Positions 21,806-29,371 of a stretch of DNA of 35,673 nucleotides are shown here, piece after piece. The DNA is taken from assembly GCA_035648415.1 (NCBI GenBank), contig DASRLO010000033.1, positions 1 through 35,673 of the forward strand, given 5' to 3'. Position 1 is the stretch's first letter. Every line of letters begins with the position of its first letter. The stretch is from DATARH01 sp035648415. Lineage in GTDB: Bacteria; Pseudomonadota; Alphaproteobacteria; ATCC43930; CGMCC-115725. Both the position numbers and the translations under genes were made by a program. The notes under the pieces are model-generated. The model saw only the letters and a list, made by a program, of their open reading frames with translations, had not been told where the DNA came from and ran no database searches.

Positions 21806-22902
21806 CGGTTCGCCTCGCCGCCCACCCGCGCGAGGAATTCGCCGGCGCGGCCGACGATCGCGACCTCGACCGCGGTGGCGCCGCTCAAGGTCGCCAGCGC
21901 CACCGCGCGCGCCCGGCGAGCGACGCCATCCGCCAGCGCGCCGCGCCACGGTCCGGCGGCGTCAAGCAGCGCGCCGGCGCTGTCGCAGCCTTCAGCTTCC
22001 GTCAGGGTCTCCCGATCGGCCCCCGCCGCCGCAAGCATCCCGGTCAGCACCGCGGGATCGACCCGGCTCTTGCTCGAATGCAGGTCGAGATGGCCGGCGG
22101 CGAGCTTCGCCAGCTTGGCGAACCCGCCGGCGACGGTCAGGCGCGCGATCGGATGGCGGCGCAAATATTTGAGCGTGCCGCCGACAAAATCGCCCATGTC
22201 GATCAGCGCATGATCGGGCAGCGCGTAGAGGCGCTGCACCGCGCGCTCGGAGGTGCTGCCGGTGGCGGCGGCGACGTGGTCGAGGCCGGCGGCGCGGGCG
22301 ACGTCGATGCCGCGATGGATCGAATGCACCCAGGACGAACAGGAATACGGCACCACAATCCCGGTAGTGCCGAGGATCGACAGCCCGCCGACGATCCCGA
22401 GCCGTCCGTTCATCGTCTTTTCGGCGAGGCGCGCGCCGCCGGGGATCGCCAAGGTCACGGTCAGGTCGGGCGGCGGCGCGCCGTTGGCCTCGGCGAGGTC
22501 AGCGAGCGCCTCGCGGATCATCGCGCGCGGCGCCGGGTTGATCGCCGGCTCGCCGATCCCGAGCTGGAGGCCGGGCCGGGTCACCGTGCCGACCCCCTCG
22601 CCGGCGGCAAAGCCGATGCCCGAGCCGGGCGCGCCCCACGCCACTTCGGCGATGATTGTCGCGCCATGTGTCACGTCGGGGTCGTCGCCGGCATCCTTGA
22701 CGATGCCGGCGCGGGCGCTGTCGCCGTCCATGCCGGCGAGCGCCAGGGCAAAGCTCGGCGTTTGTCCGCGCGGCAGTCGGATCGTCACCGGATCGGGGAA
22801 TTCGCCGGTCAACAGCGCCGCGAACGCGGCCCGCGCGGCGGCGGCGGCGCAAGCGCCGGTCGTCCATCCGCGGCGCAGCGGATTGGCTTCCTGCCGTGCC
22901 AT
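21802..22902 (-). CDS. cbiD: Cobalt-precorrin-5B C1-methyltransferase CbiD
   Basis: A 366-residue protein. LRRGWTTGACAAAAARAAFAALL (about 9-31) is the diagnostic CbiD N-terminal motif (GxTTGxCAAAA). KDAGDDPDVTHGA, INPAPRAMI, GGLSILGTTGIVVPYS and GDFVGGTLKYLRRH follow. In cobalt-early organisms CbiD carries out the C1 methylation and ring deacylation step; CobF does it in the cobalt-late route. ATG 22902 is divergent from cobA, with 45 bp between the starts, so the promoters must be close together or overlapping. Confidence 0.95.
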   Translation of the reverse strand: MARQEANPLRRGWTTGACAAAAARAAFAALLTGEFPDPVTIRLPRGQTPSFALALAGMDGDSARAGIVKDAGDDPDVTHGATIIAEVAWGAPGSGIGFAAGEGVGTVTRPGLQLGIGEPAINPAPRAMIREALADLAEANGAPPPDLTVTLAIPGGARLAEKTMNGRLGIVGGLSILGTTGIVVPYSCSSWVHSIHRGIDVARAAGLDHVAAATGSTSERAVQRLYALPDHALIDMGDFVGGTLKYLRRHPIARLTVAGGFAKLAKLAAGHLDLHSSKSRVDPAVLTGMLAAAGADRETLTEAEGCDSAGALLDAAGPWRGALADGVARRARAVALATLSGATAVEVAIVGRAGEFLARVGGEANR

Positions 22903-22947
22903 AGAATGATCTTAGCAAATCGTCCGGCCCTGGCTACCTTCGGAACA

Positions 22948-23739
22948 ATGATCGACATCCAACGCCTGCAACTTCCCGAGATGACACCCGGCAGCGTCTG
23001 GCTGGTCGGCGCCGGGCCGGGCGATCCGGGACTTCTATCGGTGCTGGCGCTGCAGGCGTTGGGCCAGGCCGATGCGATCGTCTACGACGCGCTGGTCGAT
23101 CCGCGCATCCTCGACCTGGCGCGCGACAATGCGGCGCTGGAGGATGCCGGAAAGCGCGGCGGCCGCCCCTCGCCGCGCCAGCCCGACATCTCGGCGCGGC
23201 TGATCGCGCTCGCCCGCGAGAAGAAGCGCGTGCTGCGCCTCAAGGGCGGCGACCCCTGCGTCTTCGGGCGCGGCGGCGAGGAGGCGTTGGCGCTCGCCGC
23301 AGCCGGCATCCCGTTTCGCATCGTTCCCGGCATCACCGCGGCGATCGGCGGGCTCGCCTATGCCGGGATCCCGCTGACCCATCGCGGCATCAACTCGGCC
23401 GTCACGCTGATCACCGGACACAACAGCGACGGCGCGGTGCCGGGCGAGGAAGACAGCGCCCCGGACTGGGAGGCGATCGCCCGCGGATCGCCGGTCATCG
23501 TGCTCTACATGGCCTTGAACCATCTCGACGACATCGCCCGCCGCCTGGTCGCCGCGGGGCGCGCACCGGACGAGGCGGTGGCCATCGTCAGCAAGGCGAC
23601 GACCGCCGCGCAACGCGTCGTCATCACCTCGCTCGCAAAAGCCGCGAGCGCCGCGTCCGGCGTCGAGAGCCCGGCGATCATCGTGATCGGCGAGGTGGCA
23701 CGGTTGCACGCCACGCTCGACTGGTACGGGAAGGGGTGA
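22948..23739 (+). CDS. cobA: Uroporphyrinogen-III C-methyltransferase (SUMT)
   Basis: A 263-residue SAM-dependent enzyme that makes precorrin-2 from uroporphyrinogen III, the entry step to cobalamin and siroheme. The N-terminal VWLVGAGPGDPGLLSVLALQALGQADAIVYDALV is the SUMT signature. Next come GKRGG (about 69), LKGGDPCVFGRGGEEALALAAAGIPFRIVPGITAAIGG (SAM site), and PLTHRG. No CysG N-terminal dehydrogenase part is attached. ATG 22948 is chosen because the frame upstream crosses cbiD and is shadow sequence. The stop overlaps the cobB GTG (GTGA at 23736-23739). Confidence 0.95.
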   Translation: MIDIQRLQLPEMTPGSVWLVGAGPGDPGLLSVLALQALGQADAIVYDALVDPRILDLARDNAALEDAGKRGGRPSPRQPDISARLIALAREKKRVLRLKGGDPCVFGRGGEEALALAAAGIPFRIVPGITAAIGGLAYAGIPLTHRGINSAVTLITGHNSDGAVPGEEDSAPDWEAIARGSPVIVLYMALNHLDDIARRLVAAGRAPDEAVAIVSKATTAAQRVVITSLAKAASAASGVESPAIIVIGEVARLHATLDWYGKG

Positions 23740-25061
23740 GCGGCAAGGGCCTCATCCTCGCCGCACCGGCATCGGGCAGCGGCAAGACGCTGATCACCGC
23801 GGGGTTGCTGCGGCATCTGGGTCATCGCGGGATCAGGGTCGCGGCGGCCAAGGCCGGCCCGGACTACATCGATCCGACCTTTCACGCGCTGGCGAGCGGC
23901 GCGCCATGCCTCAACCTCGACGCCTGGGCGATGCGCCCGGCGACCCTCGCGCGCCTGGTCCGCGACCTCGAAAGCGCCGCCGAGCTGGTGCTGTGCGAAG
24001 GCGTGATGGGCCTCTTCGACGGCACCGGGCCGGACGGCGAAACCGGCTCGACCGCCGAACTCGCCCGCGTCACCGGCTGGCCAATCGCGCTGGTGGTCGA
24101 TGCCGGCGGGCAAGGCGCTTCCATGGCCGCACTGGTCGAAGGCTTTGCGCGGCACGACCCCCGTGCGCCGCTCGCCGGGATAATCCTCAATCACGTCGCC
24201 AGCCCGCGTCATAAGGCACTACTGATCGAAGCGATTGGTCGGCATTTGCCCGAGCTGCCGGTGCTGGGCGCGATGATGCGCGATCAGAGCCTCAACCTGC
24301 CGGCGCGGCATCTCGGGCTGATTCCCGCCGGCGAGGGTCCCAATATCGAAGCGCTGATTGAACGCGCCGCTTCCCGGCTCGCCAACGATGTCGATATCGA
24401 CCGGCTGATCGCGCTCGCCGGCTCGTCGCGATGCGGCAGCCTGCCGGGAGCGCCGGGACTGGCGCCGCTCGGACAGCATATCGCCGTCGCAAGCGATGAC
24501 GCATTTCTGTTCGCTTACCAAGCCACGCTGGCCGGCTGGCGGCGGCAGGGCGCGGAGATTTCGACGTTTTCGCCGCTCGCCGACGCGGCGCCCCATCCCG
24601 CGGCCGACGCGGTTTATCTGCCGGGCGGCTATCCCGAGCTGCATGCCGGCAAGCTCGCCGCGGCGGCGCGGTTTCTCGCCGGCCTGCGCGAGGCGGCTGC
24701 CGCCGGCAAGGCGATCTATGGCGAGTGCGGCGGCTATATGGTGCTGGGTGAAGCGCTGATCGACGCCGCCGGCACCCCGCATCGCCTGGCCGGCCTGCTG
24801 CCGCTGGTCACCAGTTTCGCCGCGCCGCGCCGCCATCTCGGCTATCGTGCCGCCACCCTGCTCAAGAGCGGGCCGCTCGGTGCTGCGGGCGCGCGCTTCC
24901 GCGGTCACGAATTCCACTACGCGAGCATCGTGGAAGAGGCCGGAACCGATCCGCTCTTCGCGCTTTCCGACGGGTGGGGCGCCGATCTTGGCAGCGCCGG
25001 GTTGCACCGCGGCACCGTTGCCGGCTCATTCATCCATTTGATCGATAGAGAGGACGAATAA
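23736..25061 (+). CDS. cobB: Cobyrinate/hydrogenobyrinate a,c-diamide synthase
   Basis: A 441-residue glutamine-dependent amidotransferase that amidates side chains a and c of the corrin ring. The N-terminal synthetase domain has GLILAAPASGSGKT (P-loop, about 5-18), KAGPDYIDPTFHALASG, and CEGVMGLFDG. The C-terminal glutaminase domain has YLPGGYPELH and the nucleophile IYGECGGYMVLGEAL (Cys about 334), with HEFHY near the C-terminus. The choice between CobB and CbiA names depends on whether cobalt is already in the ring, which the sequence does not show. It is coupled to cobA by a GTGA overlap. Confidence 0.95.
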   Translation: MSGKGLILAAPASGSGKTLITAGLLRHLGHRGIRVAAAKAGPDYIDPTFHALASGAPCLNLDAWAMRPATLARLVRDLESAAELVLCEGVMGLFDGTGPDGETGSTAELARVTGWPIALVVDAGGQGASMAALVEGFARHDPRAPLAGIILNHVASPRHKALLIEAIGRHLPELPVLGAMMRDQSLNLPARHLGLIPAGEGPNIEALIERAASRLANDVDIDRLIALAGSSRCGSLPGAPGLAPLGQHIAVASDDAFLFAYQATLAGWRRQGAEISTFSPLADAAPHPAADAVYLPGGYPELHAGKLAAAARFLAGLREAAAAGKAIYGECGGYMVLGEALIDAAGTPHRLAGLLPLVTSFAAPRRHLGYRAATLLKSGPLGAAGARFRGHEFHYASIVEEAGTDPLFALSDGWGADLGSAGLHRGTVAGSFIHLIDREDE

Positions 25062-25075
25062 GACCACCTCTTATT

Positions 25076-25131
25076 ATTCCGGCGAAGGGCCGGGACCCAT
25101 GGCGGAAATAGGCTCCTTCGCCGGGATGGCA
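25076..25131. repeat. Interspersed palindromic unit (CCGGCGAAGG...CCTTCGCCGGGATGG)
   Basis: CCGGCGAAGG and CCTTCGCCGG are exact complements about 25 bp apart, linked by GCCGGGACCCATGGCGGAAA. It shares this linker with the unit at 32937-33000. It lies between convergent cobB and ugpC. Confidence 0.8.
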
Positions 25132-25153
25132 GGGAAGCAGTCGCCGCCAGCCG

Positions 25154-26221
25154 CTAAACCCGCGCCCCCGTCGCCGGGTCGAAGAGGTGGATGTGCTCGG
25201 GCCGCACCGCGAAGCGCAGCACCTCGCCGAGCGGCGGGTTGATCGTCCCGGCGGCGCGGGCGACGAGCGCCGTGCCGCCTTTATCCGTGGGGCCGCCGAG
25301 CCTGCCGTGCACGATGGTGTCGGCGCCGAGCCGCTCCAGCAGCTCGACGGTAAGCGGCAGCGGCCCATCGCCGGCGAGTTCGAGATGCTCGGGCCGCAAG
25401 CCCACCGTCACCGCCCGTCCCGCTTCGCCCGGGGCGCGCGGCACCGGCAGTACGCAATTGCCGACGACGACGCCCGAAGCGTCGAGACGCCCGTCGACCA
25501 AATTCATCGCCGGCGAGCCGATGAAGCCGGCGACGAACGCGGTCGCCGGGCGCTCGTAGAGATCGAGCGGCGGCCCGATCTGGTCGGCGTTACCGGCGCT
25601 CATCACGATGAGCCGGTCGGCGAGCGTCATCGCCTCGACCTGATCGTGCGTCACGTAGAGCGAGGTGGTGCCGAGCTCCTGTTGCAGCCGCTTGATCTCG
25701 ACCCGCATCTGCACCCGCAGCTTGGCGTCGAGATTGGAGAGCGGCTCGTCGAACAGGAACACTTTCGGGTCGCGCACGATCGCACGGCCCATCGCGACAC
25801 GCTGGCGCTGGCCACCCGAGAGCTGCCGCGGTTTTCTGTCCAACAGCCCGTCGAGCTGCAAAATCGCGGCGGCGCGATCGACCCGCAGCCTGATCTGGTT
25901 GCGCGCCATGCCGCGCATCTTGAGCCCGTAAGCCATGTTGTCGAAGCAGCTCATATGCGGGTAGAGCGCGTAGTTCTGGAACACCATCGCGATGTCGCGG
26001 TCCTTGGGCTCGATGCCGTTGACGACGCGCCCGTCGATCGCCACCGCGCCCGAACTGATGTCCTCGAGCCCCGCCACCATGCGCAACAGCGTCGATTTTC
26101 CGCAGCCCGACGGCCCGACCACCACCACCAATTCGCCGTCGGCGACCTCGCAGCTGACCCCATGCACGACCTCGCGATCGCCATAGGATTTTTTGATGTT
26201 GTCGAGGGTCAGGGTGGCCAT
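25154..26221 (-). CDS. ugpC: ABC transporter ATP-binding protein (UgpC-like)
   Basis: A 355-residue ATPase with VVVVGPSGCGKSTLLRMVAGLE (Walker A about 37-44), the Q-loop VFQNYALYPH, signature LSGGQRQRVAMGRAIVRDP (about 135-153), Walker B VFLFDEPLSNLDAKLR and switch His in VTHDQVEA. A C-terminal TOBE-like domain (VTVGLRPEHLEL, FAVRPEHIHLFD) is typical of UgpC/MalK. It is the energiser for the ugpAE permease, although a GNAT and toxin-antitoxin pair separate them. Its ATG is 12 bp from the VapC stop, so all four may be in one transcript. Confidence 0.93.
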   Translation of the reverse strand: MATLTLDNIKKSYGDREVVHGVSCEVADGELVVVVGPSGCGKSTLLRMVAGLEDISSGAVAIDGRVVNGIEPKDRDIAMVFQNYALYPHMSCFDNMAYGLKMRGMARNQIRLRVDRAAAILQLDGLLDRKPRQLSGGQRQRVAMGRAIVRDPKVFLFDEPLSNLDAKLRVQMRVEIKRLQQELGTTSLYVTHDQVEAMTLADRLIVMSAGNADQIGPPLDLYERPATAFVAGFIGSPAMNLVDGRLDASGVVVGNCVLPVPRAPGEAGRAVTVGLRPEHLELAGDGPLPLTVELLERLGADTIVHGRLGGPTDKGGTALVARAAGTINPPLGEVLRFAVRPEHIHLFDPATGARV

Positions 26222-26233
26222 AGGCTCGTCCGA

Positions 26234-26620
26234 CTAGGGTAGAATCGTAACTTGTCCATGGTAAGCGGCCATTGCCCGGTCTCGCGTCAGAAGCGGTATC
26301 TGCTCACTCTGCGCCTGCGCGAGCAGCATCCGATCGAAGGGATCCCGGTGATGCGGCGGCAGGATGGCGTAAGCCCTGCAATGGTGCAGACCTACCGGCA
26401 AAAGGTCAAAGCCTTGGGGAACCTCCAATAGCTGGTCATCAGCGGGAACTCGACCGAGGCCAAACAGCATCGCGATCTCCCAGAGCGACACCACGCTGAT
26501 ATGGCGGACCGAAGCGTTGTCGATCAGATCGCGCTCCGCACGCGTCAAAAACTGCGGCTTGATCCGCTGCCACAAGATGAAGTGGGTATCGACAATAAGC
26601 GCCCCGGTCACCGCGGCCAT
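26234..26620 (-). CDS. vapC: PIN-domain toxin (VapC-like)
   Basis: A 128-residue PIN-domain ribonuclease. The four acidic residues are Asp11 (LIVDTHFILW), Glu48 (SLWEIAML), Asp93/Asp96 (HRDPFDRMLLAQA) and Asp114 (LTRDRAM). The layout fits the VapC group that pairs with Phd/YefM-type antitoxins. It cuts RNA and is neutralised by its partner. The start overlaps the antitoxin stop by 13 bases, so the two are translationally coupled. The gene appears intact. Confidence 0.9.
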   Translation of the reverse strand: MAAVTGALIVDTHFILWQRIKPQFLTRAERDLIDNASVRHISVVSLWEIAMLFGLGRVPADDQLLEVPQGFDLLPVGLHHCRAYAILPPHHRDPFDRMLLAQAQSEQIPLLTRDRAMAAYHGQVTILP

Positions 26621-26865
26621 TTGAAGTCTTTACTGGACTTGTAGAAATCATCGATGACGTCTTCCGGCAACGATAGATCATCCGACAACAAAGGAGCGAG
26701 GTGCGCAAGATCGCCATAGATAATCGGCTTTTTCGCGGGCAACGGCCCAAGGCAAGCTACCGGCCGGCCGTTGCGCGTCACGACGATCTGCTCGCCCGCC
26801 TCGGCGCGGGCAACGAGCGCCGCGAATCCGGCCTTGGCCTGAGCGATCGATATCTGGGCGCCCAT
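26608..26865 (-). CDS. Phd/YefM-type antitoxin
   Basis: An 85-residue protein. MGAQISIAQAKAGFAALVARAEAGEQIVVTRNGRPVACLGPL is the DNA-binding N-terminal half of Phd/YefM antitoxins, and the C-terminal acidic part binds the toxin (LSDDLSLPEDVIDDFY). The start is ATG 26865, which has GGAG seven bases ahead. ATG 26877, in frame, adds four residues and lacks such a site. A perfect 18-bp palindrome lies directly upstream and is the likely operator for autoregulation. Confidence 0.88.
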   Translation of the reverse strand: MGAQISIAQAKAGFAALVARAEAGEQIVVTRNGRPVACLGPLPAKKPIIYGDLAHLAPLLSDDLSLPEDVIDDFYKSSKDFKWPR

Positions 26866-26879
26866 GACAGTCTCCATTG

Positions 26880-26925
26880 ATGACCATCGATGGTCATATT
26901 TATATCCACGAGCGCCGGCACACAA
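26880..26925 (-). promoter_or_regulatory. Promoter and operator of the toxin-antitoxin pair
   Basis: ATGACCATCGATGGTCAT (26880-26897) is a perfect 18-bp palindrome. Immediately upstream on the minus strand lies TATAAA (26899-26904), a good -10 box, with TTGTGT (26920-26925) as a weaker -35 at 15-bp spacing. The operator would cover the transcription start, 15 bp before the antitoxin ATG, as expected for repression by an antitoxin-toxin complex. Confidence 0.65.
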
Positions 26926-26928
26926 GCC

Positions 26929-27366
26929 TCACGGGTCGCGGCGGAACCGGGTTTCGCCGGTACGGGTTTCGGCCTGGCGAAAGCCGAGCCTTTTCAGCCG
27001 CTCCGCCATCCCGGTCCGGTTCGCATCGCGGACGCTCGCGGTGATCGGCGCGTTGCGCGCCAACACCTTGCCGATCAGCGCGTCGAGCCCCTCGCCGCCG
27101 GCATAGCGCAGGGTAAGCAGCTCGCTCTCGCCCCAGTGCCGCCCCACCTCGGCGCTGTCGACCAGCACGAACCCGACGATCCGCTCGCCCTCAGCCGCAA
27201 CCCACGATTGGCCGAACGCCAGGATCTTGCGCACCGCCGCGTAGAGCGCCTCCTCCTGCTCCAGCGTGTCGACCGCGAGCGGAATTTCGCCGGCGAGCTC
27301 CAGCATCAGCGCGTGGATGTCGGCGGCGTCGCCGGTCATTGCGGGGCGGCAGGTCGGATCGCTCAT
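26929..27366 (-). CDS. GNAT-family acetyltransferase
   Basis: A 145-residue GNAT enzyme. CRPAMTGDAADIHALMLELAGEI is the first strand and helix, VAAEGERIVGFVLV strand 4, and SELLTLRYAGGEGLDALIGKVLARNAP the acetyl-CoA-binding segment. GFRQAETRTGETRFRRDP closes the fold. The R/Q-x-x-G-x-G/A loop is degenerate, so the cofactor fit is less certain. The start ATG 27366 overlaps the ugpE stop (ATGA). Target unknown. Confidence 0.7.
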   Translation of the reverse strand: MSDPTCRPAMTGDAADIHALMLELAGEIPLAVDTLEQEEALYAAVRKILAFGQSWVAAEGERIVGFVLVDSAEVGRHWGESELLTLRYAGGEGLDALIGKVLARNAPITASVRDANRTGMAERLKRLGFRQAETRTGETRFRRDP

Positions 27367-28211
27367 TTCTCGACGTCGACCAGCCCTTTGACAAACCAGC
27401 GCTGCATCAACAGCACGACCGCGACCGGCGGCAGGATGGCGAGGAGGGCGGTCGCCATGACGATCTGCCATTCGGTCTGGGTGTCGCCGTTGCCGATCAT
27501 CTGACGCATGCCGATGATGATCGTCGTCATCGACGGCGTGTTGGTGACGAGCAGCGGCCACAGATACTGGTTCCAGCCATAGATGAAGAGGATCACGAAG
27601 AGGGCCGCGATATTGGTGCGCGACAGCGGGATTACCGTGTCGATAAAAAACCGCCACGGCCCGGCGCCGTCGATCTTCGCCGCCTCGACCAGCTCGTCGG
27701 GGATCGTCAGGAAGAACTGCCGGAACAGCAAGGTCGCCGTCGCCGACGCGACCAGCGGCAGGCTGAGGCCGGCATAGGTGTCGATGAGCCGCATGTCGGT
27801 GGCGATCTGGTAGGTCGGGATGATCCGCACCTCGACCGGCAGCATCAGGGTCACGAAGATCGCCCAGAAACACAATTTGCGCAGCGGAAAGCGGAAGAAC
27901 ACCACCGCATAGGCCGAGGGCAGCGAGATCGCGATCTTGCCGCCGGCGATAATCAGCGCCATCACGAGGCTGTTGAACATCATCCGGCCGACCGAGACGC
28001 CGCTGGTCTTGGCGGTGCCGGCGGTCAGCGCCTCGGTGAAATTGCCGGCGATATGGCTGCCCGGCAGCAGCGTCATCGGCGCTTCGAGGATCGCCGCCAG
28101 ATCGTGCGTCGAGGCGACGAACGCGACATAGACCGGAAACAGCACGACCAGTATCCCGGCGATCAGGATCGCGTGCGGGATCCACGCGTTCTGCCGCGCG
28201 GTGACCATCAT
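27363..28211 (-). CDS. ugpE: sn-glycerol-3-phosphate ABC transporter permease (UgpE-like)
   Basis: A 282-residue inner-membrane permease with about six transmembrane segments. The EAA loop is ELVEAAKIDGAGPWRFFIDTVIPLSR (about 180-205), the contact site for the ATPase. ATRLIDTYAGLSLP-like MRLIDTYAGLSLPL and the N-terminal IAGILVVLFPVYVAFVAST segment agree with UgpE/MalG-type permeases. Two adjacent ATGs (28211, 28208) could start it. The intergenic space to ugpA is filled by a palindromic repeat. Confidence 0.93.
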   Translation of the reverse strand: MMVTARQNAWIPHAILIAGILVVLFPVYVAFVASTHDLAAILEAPMTLLPGSHIAGNFTEALTAGTAKTSGVSVGRMMFNSLVMALIIAGGKIAISLPSAYAVVFFRFPLRKLCFWAIFVTLMLPVEVRIIPTYQIATDMRLIDTYAGLSLPLVASATATLLFRQFFLTIPDELVEAAKIDGAGPWRFFIDTVIPLSRTNIAALFVILFIYGWNQYLWPLLVTNTPSMTTIIIGMRQMIGNGDTQTEWQIVMATALLAILPPVAVVLLMQRWFVKGLVDVEK

Positions 28212-28234
28212 GCTGCCGCGGCCATTTTTTCTTT

Positions 28235-28312
28235 GTCTCCCCCGCGAAAGCGGAGGCCCAGGGCAAGCGAAATACCGGTTGCCTCCTGGGTCCCCGCTTT
28301 CGCGGGGAAGAC
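28235..28312. repeat. Interspersed palindromic unit between ugpA and ugpE
   Basis: GTCTCCCCCGCGAAAGCGGAGG is followed by CCCAGGGCAAGCGA and then GGGTCCCCGC-TTTC-GCGGGGAAGAC. The outer parts are imperfect mirror images. It matches the unit at 19537-19649 in both linker and stem. Confidence 0.8.
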
Positions 28313-28326
28313 GAGGCGCGGGGGCG

Positions 28327-29211
28327 TCATGCGTAATGCACCCGCCGCTCGATAAAGCGGAACTGCACCGCCGTCAGGCCGATAACGATCGCCATCAGCA
28401 CCACCGACTGCGCCGCCGAGCCGCCGAGATCGAGCCCGACGATGCCGTCGTACCACACCTTGAAGACGAGGATTTCGGTCGCCTTGTCGGGGCCGCCCTC
28501 GGTCACGTTCTGAATGATGCCGAAGGTGTCAAAGAACGCGTAGACCATGTTGACGACGATCAGAAAAAATGTCGTCGGCGCGAGGAGCGGAAAGACGATG
28601 GTCCAGAACCGCCGGCGCGGCGTGGCGCCGTCGATCGCCGACGCTTCGAGCAGCGCCGCCGGGATCGCCTGCAACCCGGCGAGGAAGAAGAGAAAATTGT
28701 AGCTGATCTGCTTCCACGCCGCGGCGACGATGACGAGCGCCATCGCCTGGCGGCCGTTGAGCAGGTAGTTCCAGTCCACCCCCGCCCAACGCAGCCAGGC
28801 GGCGACGACGCCGATGCTGGGGTTGAAGAGGAACATCCACAACACCCCGGCGATCGCCGGCGCGACCGCGTAGGGCAGCAGCAGCACGGTCTTGTAAAAC
28901 GCCGCGCCGCGCACGACGCGATCGGCCATCACCGCGAACAGGAGGCCCGGCGCCAGCGCCAGCAGCGCCACCGCGAGGCTGAAGAAGGCCGTTACCGCGA
29001 ACGAGAAGATGTAGTTCGGGTCGGCGAACAGCGTCGCGAAATTGTCCCCGCCGACAAACCGGGTGGCGAGGCCGAACGCATCGCCACCCTGCACCGACTG
29101 CACGATCGCCTGCCCCGCCGGCCAGAAAAAGAAGATCACCGTCACCGCGAGCTGCGGCAGCAGGAGCGCCAGCGGCAACAGCCAGCCGGAGAAAAAGACG
29201 CGGCGGTCCAC
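28327..29211 (-). CDS. ugpA: sn-glycerol-3-phosphate ABC transporter permease (UgpA-like)
   Basis: A 294-residue permease with about six transmembrane helices. WLLPLALLLPQLAVTVIFFFWPAGQAI is TM1, and the EAA motif is ALLEASAIDGATPRRRFWTIVFPLLAP (about 205-231). VYAFFDTFGIIQNVTEGGPDKATEILVFKVW is typical of UgpA/MalF-type proteins. The start is GTG 29211. It lies in the order B-A-E of an Ugp operon, with ugpB upstream across a repeat-filled 160-bp gap. Confidence 0.93.
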   Translation of the reverse strand: MDRRVFFSGWLLPLALLLPQLAVTVIFFFWPAGQAIVQSVQGGDAFGLATRFVGGDNFATLFADPNYIFSFAVTAFFSLAVALLALAPGLLFAVMADRVVRGAAFYKTVLLLPYAVAPAIAGVLWMFLFNPSIGVVAAWLRWAGVDWNYLLNGRQAMALVIVAAAWKQISYNFLFFLAGLQAIPAALLEASAIDGATPRRRFWTIVFPLLAPTTFFLIVVNMVYAFFDTFGIIQNVTEGGPDKATEILVFKVWYDGIVGLDLGGSAAQSVVLMAIVIGLTAVQFRFIERRVHYA

Positions 29212-29212
29212 C

Positions 29213-29359
29213 CTTACCCTCCCACGCTGCGCGTGGGCCCCTCCCTCTCCCGCGATACGGGAGAGGGGCTAGCGGACTGCCATGCGAAACCCCTCTCCCG
29301 CATCGTGGGAGAGGGTATCGAGCGACGGCGTTGCCGACGCGAGGCGGGTGAGGGTGTCC
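29213..29359. repeat. Interspersed CCCTCTCCCGC...GGGAGAGGG repeats
   Basis: Two stems lie side by side: CCCTCTCCCG-CGATA-CGGGAGAGGG (29234-29258) and CCCTCTCCCGCATCG-TGGGAGAGGG (29291-29315). They are flanked by GCTGCGCGTGGG and a GACGCGAGGCGGGTGAGGGTG tail. This kind of repeat is common between genes of Proteobacteria. It fills the gap between ugpB and ugpA and may weaken read-through. Confidence 0.75.
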
Positions 29360-29371
29360 CCGCCACGAAGC

